Assembly (NCBI GenBank): GCA_947505055.1
Contig: CANNLO010000129.1
Coordinates: 1 to 11,847, forward strand
Direction of reading: 5' to 3'
Origin: Methylococcaceae bacterium
Lineage (GTDB): Bacteria; Pseudomonadota; Gammaproteobacteria; Methylococcales; Methylomonadaceae
Length of the DNA stretch: 11,847 nt
The notes beneath the pieces are model-generated. The model saw only the letters and a program-made list of their open reading frames with translations, ran no database searches and was not told the origin of the DNA. Shown one piece after another: positions 7,870 to 11,847 of this stretch (positions are counted from its first letter, which is position 1; every line of letters begins with the position of its first letter). Both the position numbers and the translations under genes were made by a program.

Positions 7870-8556
7870 TTACGGCAAATATAATCTAAAGCGCGCACCG
7901 CCAAATTGACTCTTATTATCGGTTGTAATATACCCCCGATATTTACCTTGAACATGTAATTGGGCAATGGTTTTGGTAAAAAACAATCCAAGTCCCGTAT
8001 TACCGGCAGTCATGTCAATCATTGGGAGTTGTTTGTGAGTTGATGAGATAAGGTTTTCAGGATAGCCTTTGCCATCGTCTTCAATGCAAAAAATAATATA
8101 GTCATCTTCCTTAAATGCAGAAATTTGAATTTTACTCAGGCAATAGCGGTGTGCGTTGTTAACCAGCGTACAAAGAGCATTGCCGATAAGGTTGCTGTCA
8201 CAATAACAAAATAGCGTTTTATCGCATTGAGTCATAAGTTGAATATTGTCCAGTGATAATAAGGTAGATTGTTGAGCGACAACATCCTCCAATATATCTT
8301 CTGCTCTATGCTCGTCAATTGTCAGGCTGAATTGGGACAAGTCGATTTTATAAAGAATAAGTAATTGCATGAGACTGTTGTTCATGCGATTGGCTTCAAA
8401 GTTTAAATTTTTTAATTCAGGCGGTTTTGGGGTTAAGCAATTGTTTTCAAGTTGAGCAAGGAGCGCTCGAAAGGAAGTTAATGAATTTTTTATATCATGA
8501 ACTGATGAGGCCAGTAGGGTAGAAAAATCGATTGCTAGCATATGAGTGTTAACCAT
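7870..8556 (-). CDS. Small soluble sensor-less histidine kinase
   Basis: It probably phosphorylates the REC-TPR protein encoded 78 bases downstream. In only 228 residues it has an H-box (VHDIKNSL, phospho-acceptor H20), a two-helix dimerisation segment to about 70, and an ATPase domain. The ATPase domain shows an N-box (LVNNAHRY, 131-138), G1 (EDDGKGYP, 159-166) and G2 (GNTGLGLFFTK, 185-195). There is no signal peptide, transmembrane helix, PAS, GAF or HAMP region, so it is cytoplasmic, and input must come from a partner protein or another kinase. The first ATG at 8556 and a second at codon 6 both lack a clear Shine-Dalgarno, so the start is uncertain by five residues. It is divergent from htpG with a 120-base spacer. 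Confidence 0.88.
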   Translation of the reverse strand: MVNTHMLAIDFSTLLASSVHDIKNSLTSFRALLAQLENNCLTPKPPELKNLNFEANRMNNSLMQLLILYKIDLSQFSLTIDEHRAEDILEDVVAQQSTLLSLDNIQLMTQCDKTLFCYCDSNLIGNALCTLVNNAHRYCLSKIQISAFKEDDYIIFCIEDDGKGYPENLISSTHKQLPMIDMTAGNTGLGLFFTKTIAQLHVQGKYRGYITTDNKSQFGGARFRLYLP

Positions 8557-8612
8557 TAGATATTTAAAGCTATGCTTAATGCGTTCATAAAGTTTAATGT
8601 CGGGGCCCTAGG

Positions 8613-8640
8613 CTTGAAAAAAAACAATGCGCCCCCACAT
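8613..8640 (+). promoter_or_regulatory. Sigma32 heat-shock promoter of htpG
   Basis: CTTGAAA (8613-8619) is an exact match to the sigma32 -35 element. CCCCACAT (8633-8640), 13 bases later, closely matches the -10 element CCCCATnT. Transcription would start near 8647, giving a leader of about 30 bases before htpG. This agrees with heat-shock control of htpG in other proteobacteria. GGGGC (8602-8606) and GCCCC (8631-8635) form an inverted repeat around the -35 region. No CIRCE element is seen. Confidence 0.8.
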
Positions 8641-8676
8641 TTGCCTTAACCTCATAATTAATCAGGATTAATAAAA

Positions 8677-10617
8677 ATGACTGTTGAAGCAAAAAAAGAA
8701 GTTTTAGGGTTTGAAACTGAAGTTAAACATCTGTTGCATTTAATGATTCATTCATTATATAGCAACAAAGAAATTTTCTTGCGGGAATTGATTTCCAATG
8801 CCTCAGATGCCGCAGACAAATTGCGTTTTGAGGCACTCTCCAATGATAGTCTGTATGAAGGCGATAGTGAGTTAAAAATACGTCTGGAATACGATAAAGA
8901 CCAAAAGACCATTACCATTATCGATAACGGTATCGGAATGACCCGTGCGGAAGTTCAGGAGCACATCGGCACTATCGCAAAATCAGGAACCAAACAGTTT
9001 TTTCAAGCTTTAACCGGCGATCAGGCTAAAGACAGCGAACTCATCGGCCAATTTGGCGTTGGGTTTTATTCAGCATTTATCGTTGCAGATAAAGTAACTT
9101 TAATCACTCGCAAAGCTGGCTCAGATGTTAACCAAGGTGTGCGCTGGGAGTCTGCAGGGGAAGGCGATTACACCCTCGAATCTGTAGAAAAAGCACAACG
9201 CGGCACACAAATCATCCTGCATTTGAAAGAAGCTGAAAGCGATTTCCTCGACGGTTACCGTATTCGCTCTATAGTCAGAAAGTTTTCCGATCATATTTCT
9301 TTGCCAATCGTCATGGACAAAGAAATCATGCCGTCCATGGACGCTGAAGAAAGCGAAGACGGTGAAGAGAAAAAACAGCTAGAAATTATTGAAGAAACTG
9401 TCAATTCTGCTTCAGCTTTATGGACTAAATCCCGCCAGGAAATTACCGAAGAGGCTTATAACGAATTTTACAAACACGTCGGTCACGATTACCAAGATCC
9501 GTTAACTCACGTACACAGTAAAGTTGAGGGTTCTAATGAATATACCTTATTACTTTACGTTCCAACCCATGCGCCTTTCGACATGTGGGACAGAGATACC
9601 AAGCACGGCGTAAAACTTTACATACGCAAAGTCTTTATTACCGATGATGCTGAACAGTTGATGCCGCGTTATTTACGTTTTATTCGAGGCATAATTGACG
9701 CTAATTCCCTGCCATTGAACGTATCGCGCGAAATCCTGCAACAAAGCAAACAAATCAGCTCCATTAAATCGGGTGCAGTTAAAAAAGTATTGGGTATGCT
9801 GGAAGATTTGGCCAACACTGAACCTGAAAAATATGAAAAATTCTGGTCACAATTTGGCGCGGTCATTAAAGAAGGTCCGATCGAAGATCATGCCAATAAA
9901 GAACGTGTTGCCAAATTGCTGCGTTTTGCTACAACGCACACCGATGTCGACAAACAGGATATTTCCCTGGAAAGCTATGTCAGCAGGATGAAAGAAGGTC
10001 AAGAGAAGATTTATTATGTCACCGCAGACAGTTTTGCCGCCGCAAAAAATAGCCCGCATTTGGAGATTTTCCGTAAAAAAGGCATAGAAGTCATCTTGTT
10101 ATCGGATCGTATTGATGAATGGTTAGTGTCTAACCTAGATGAATTTGACGGCAAGCATTTGCAGTCGGTTGCTAAGGGTGATCTGGATTTGGGTGTTTTG
10201 GATGCCGAAGAAGATAAAGAAGCTCAGGAAGAAGTGAACAAGGATTTTGAAGCAATCCTGAAACAGATCAAAGACGTGTTGGCGGATAAAGTCAGCGAAG
10301 TCCGTTTAAGTCATCGTTTAACCGAATCACCTGCCTGTTTGGTTGCCGACGTGTATGGCATGAGTCTGAATATGGAAAGAATTATGAAGGATGCCGGACA
10401 AAGCATGGGCATGGGAATGGGCAGAAAACCTATCTTCGAACTTAATCCGACCCATCCTTTAGTGCTTCGTATGAAGGAAGAGCAGGATGATAACCGTTTT
10501 GCCGATTTGACTCATATCCTATTTGATCAGGCAATTCTGAGTGAAGGCGGGCATCTGGATGATCCAGCTGCTTTTGTTCATAAATTGAATGGCTTGTTAC
10601 AAGGCTTGCTGCGCTAA
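8677..10617 (+). CDS. htpG: Chaperone HtpG (bacterial Hsp90)
   Basis: This cytoplasmic ATP-dependent chaperone remodels client proteins with DnaK. The N-terminal GHKL ATPase has E37 and N41 (RELISNASD), the D83 loop DNGIGM (83-88), GTIAKSGT (98-105) and GQFGVGF (124-130). A short acidic linker lies at about 221-240. The middle domain includes [11 protein letters not shown] with the ATP-contacting R351, and the dimerisation domain ends the protein. At 646 residues it is slightly longer than the 624 of E. coli. AGGA at 8664-8667 is 9 bases before the ATG. A sigma32 promoter precedes it and a strong terminator follows 19 bases after the stop, so it is a single-gene unit. The divergent kinase pair may share its upstream region, but no functional link is shown. 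Confidence 0.98.
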   Translation: MTVEAKKEVLGFETEVKHLLHLMIHSLYSNKEIFLRELISNASDAADKLRFEALSNDSLYEGDSELKIRLEYDKDQKTITIIDNGIGMTRAEVQEHIGTIAKSGTKQFFQALTGDQAKDSELIGQFGVGFYSAFIVADKVTLITRKAGSDVNQGVRWESAGEGDYTLESVEKAQRGTQIILHLKEAESDFLDGYRIRSIVRKFSDHISLPIVMDKEIMPSMDAEESEDGEEKKQLEIIEETVNSASALWTKSRQEITEEAYNEFYKHVGHDYQDPLTHVHSKVEGSNEYTLLLYVPTHAPFDMWDRDTKHGVKLYIRKVFITDDAEQLMPRYLRFIRGIIDANSLPLNVSREILQQSKQISSIKSGAVKKVLGMLEDLANTEPEKYEKFWSQFGAVIKEGPIEDHANKERVAKLLRFATTHTDVDKQDISLESYVSRMKEGQEKIYYVTADSFAAAKNSPHLEIFRKKGIEVILLSDRIDEWLVSNLDEFDGKHLQSVAKGDLDLGVLDAEEDKEAQEEVNKDFEAILKQIKDVLADKVSEVRLSHRLTESPACLVADVYGMSLNMERIMKDAGQSMGMGMGRKPIFELNPTHPLVLRMKEEQDDNRFADLTHILFDQAILSEGGHLDDPAAFVHKLNGLLQGLLR

Positions 10618-10636
10618 ACGTTTCTAGCCTCTATAT

Positions 10637-10669
10637 AAAAAAGGCCGGGGCTTCCCCGGCCTTTTTTTT
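10637..10669. terminator. Strong rho-independent terminator after htpG, probably bidirectional
   Basis: An 8-bp GC stem (GGCCGGGG 10643-10650, CCCCGGCC 10654-10661) with a 3-base CTT loop is followed by eight T (10662-10669). It is preceded by six A (10637-10642). The flanking A run gives a T tract on the other strand too, so it can also stop the convergent GH19 gene, which ends about 108 bases away. Confidence 0.93.
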
Positions 10670-10777
10670 GCCAAATTCCCCACAACATCACAACTGCAGC
10701 TATTGATCTAAACTCAGTTTAATATTGACAATATAGCGGCCAATAAAATGATGCTATCTCTTTTAGGAAAACAATAA

Positions 10778-11413
10778 TTACGCAATTAGCGAGCTTTCTA
10801 TGGTTTTAAATAATGCCAGCCTCTGCCTAAGTCCCGCAGTGCCACCATTTATTTTTTTAGTGATTGTTGTGAAATCTTCAAGATCTTTATCATCCGTCAG
10901 ATCATCAGCAAGCGCATTTAAACCGTGCCCTTGCCAAAAGTATGCAGCACTCATCGCCGCCAAATCAGGTGTAAGAAGTAGGTCAGGATTATTGATCAAA
11001 TCTACACCCAGCATTCTGCCTATATCGGCATAATTACTTTTACCGGTAATTTGGATGATGCCTCGACCACGATAGCGATACCCGTCGCCAGAATTGATAT
11101 CGCCATTGCCTATGCGGTTTGCATAAACAAAATTGGCCAGGTTTTCTTCATTATTAACATAGGGGATAGCACACTCTTCGGTTGGAAAACGTTTTGGCCA
11201 AATTTTCGTTAAGCGTGCCGGCGTTTTATAGATCAGATTTTCGATGAGTATGTTGTATTGCCCTGATTCATAGCCGGTCTGTGCCAGAAAACTTGCTATT
11301 CTGGCGGGGGTGTCAATTCCAAATTCACTCATAGCCGGATTTAAGGCATTTGTCCATTTTTCAGGTTCTTTACAAAGAGGGAGTGCTATTCTGAGGGAGT
11401 TTGTTGTAATCAT
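10778..11413 (-). CDS. GH19-family endolysin/chitinase-like protein
   Basis: A lysozyme-fold glycoside hydrolase resembling the GH19-type endolysins of phages and prophages, which cut glycan strands of peptidoglycan (or chitin). In the 211-residue form E49 and E58 are nine residues apart, like the catalytic pair of this family (AHESGGF...ENLNY in relatives). Here the usual His before the first Glu is Tyr48. GDGYRYRGRG (109-118), followed by IIQITGKSNY, and NGGTAGLRQR near the end are typical. The first ATG (11419) abuts the Shine-Dalgarno AGGAG (11420-11424). ATG at 11413 has 6-base spacing and is preferred. There is no signal peptide, binding domain, holin or spanin nearby. It could be a domesticated phage gene or an effector; which one cannot be told. 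Confidence 0.85.
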   Translation of the reverse strand: MITTNSLRIALPLCKEPEKWTNALNPAMSEFGIDTPARIASFLAQTGYESGQYNILIENLIYKTPARLTKIWPKRFPTEECAIPYVNNEENLANFVYANRIGNGDINSGDGYRYRGRGIIQITGKSNYADIGRMLGVDLINNPDLLLTPDLAAMSAAYFWQGHGLNALADDLTDDKDLEDFTTITKKINGGTAGLRQRLALFKTIESSLIA

Positions 11414-11465
11414 TAACATCTCCTAACTATTGACGAAGTTGTTTATCAATGGGGCAGGAATTATA
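11411..11465 (-). promoter_or_regulatory. Ribosome-binding site and -10 box of the GH19 gene
   Basis: A consensus Shine-Dalgarno AGGAG (11420-11424) lies 6 bases before ATG 11411-11413, and directly next to the upstream ATG, which favours the inner start. A perfect TATAAT (11460-11465, minus strand) lies about 46 bases upstream. The sequence 16-18 bases further up is GC-rich and unlike a -35, so an activator may be needed. Confidence 0.45.
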
Positions 11466-11847
11466 ATAAACTGTTATTCGCTGGCCGGCTAGAAGGTAAC
11501 TATTTTATAGCTGATTTAAAGTGTTCGGGTGGATTAGATGACACGCTATTACACCCAGTGACTTTATTAAAGTTTGAATACGTCAGTATCAATCCATTCA
11601 TTTTTGGTAACTACTCGCGCCCTCATCATTGAAAAAATAAATAAAAAATTGCTTGACAGTTTTTTCTACCATAAAAATATCTTTTTTTACGATTACATAA
11701 AATCTATCTACACAGCTCATTACCAATAACGCCAGCAGGTTTAACCCTTAGTTCACCCTTTCGAATACAAAAGAAAACGATTGCCCCCCGCCAAGAGCAC
11801 TTCCTGGGGCGATAAAAGCCATGATAAAATACGTCAACTATTCAGAG
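11420..11847. other. Right-end region without a convincing complete gene
   Basis: It holds the GH19 promoter area, two GGTAACTA words (11495-11502, 11606-11613) and very AT-rich DNA around 11630-11700. A plus-strand TTGACA (11653-11658) has only a poor -10 (AATATC, 11676-11681). A GC hairpin lies at 11780-11813. The last 27 bases open a plus-strand frame from ATG 11821 (MIKYVNYSE) that runs off the edge. Whether that is a gene start cannot be decided here. Confidence 0.4.
11780..11813. other. GC-rich hairpin near the right edge
   Basis: ATTGCCCC (11780-11787) pairs with GGGGCGAT (11806-11813) over 8 positions with one U-G pair on the plus strand. AAG/CTT can pair inside the 18-base loop. No T tract follows, so it is not an intrinsic terminator. 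It ends 7 bases before ATG 11821 and would hide the only Shine-Dalgarno-like G run. It could be leader regulation, the end of a mobile or repeat element, or chance. Confidence 0.3.

Larger units (their letters stand above)
6041..11506. repeat. 15-bp word shared in inverted orientation by two intergenic regions
   Basis: AAAATAGTTACCTTC at 6041-6055 is the exact reverse complement of GAAGGTAACTATTTT at 11492-11506. The entry spans both copies; only those 15-base ends are meant. The match does not extend into the flanks. A third copy of the core GGTAACTA lies at 11606-11613. All three are outside genes. It may be a dispersed intergenic repeat or chance in AT-rich DNA. Confidence 0.35.

Noticed and set aside
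9669..10059. ORFs in other frames inside htpG
   Set aside because: They lie entirely within the conserved htpG reading frame and show no independent signals.
10778..11847. Prophage remnant around the GH19 gene
   Set aside because: There is no integrase, holin, structural gene or attachment repeat in the window; one lysin-like gene is not enough.
1..11847. CRISPR array, tRNA gene or insertion sequence
   Set aside because: I found no regularly spaced repeats, no cloverleaf with a T-loop, and no transposase or paired terminal repeats. Mature rRNA is not present either, only its likely promoters.

Overview
The window looks like a chromosomal housekeeping stretch from a gammaproteobacterium with moderate-to-low GC. 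The tyrS / M23 peptidase / anmK / erpA neighbourhood, with a strong promoter cluster just past tyrS, is typical of that class (similar in Pseudomonas and relatives). The AT-leaning genes would fit a methanotroph of the Methylococcales, but that is a guess from memory of gene order and style. No marker gene in the window proves it.

Layout, left to right. Bases 1-246 hold three tandem, leftward sigma70-type promoters, each with a 16-bp spacer. They point off the left edge, most likely into an rRNA operon. tyrS (minus) lies directly upstream of them, and the first -35 box overlaps its stop codon. Divergent from tyrS is a plus-strand pair for cell-wall turnover: a secreted M23 (LytM-type) murein endopeptidase with a long lysine-rich linker, then anmK eight bases later. 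Convergent to these on the minus strand are erpA (Fe-S cluster delivery) and argC (arginine biosynthesis). erpA appears to have its own promoter between argC and itself.

A 503-base AT-rich intergenic region (5669-6171) separates argC from a minus-strand two-component pair. The first gene is a small soluble histidine kinase with no sensor domain. It is followed by a 539-residue response regulator whose output half is made of TPR-like helical repeats instead of a DNA-binding domain. Divergent from the kinase is htpG (Hsp90), behind a near-consensus sigma32 heat-shock promoter and ended by a strong GC-rich hairpin terminator.

Beyond it on the minus strand is a stand-alone GH19-type endolysin/chitinase-like gene without phage neighbours. 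The last 430 bases have no convincing complete gene. They contain AT-rich sequence, a GC hairpin and copies of a short word (GGTAACTA) also found in the other large intergenic region.

The most interesting items are the REC-TPR/kinase pair, the triple promoter array, the orphan GH19 gene with an altered active-site neighbour, the basic linker of the M23 protein, and the unexplained right-edge sequence. I see no CRISPR array, tRNA, insertion sequence or complete new defence-type system.
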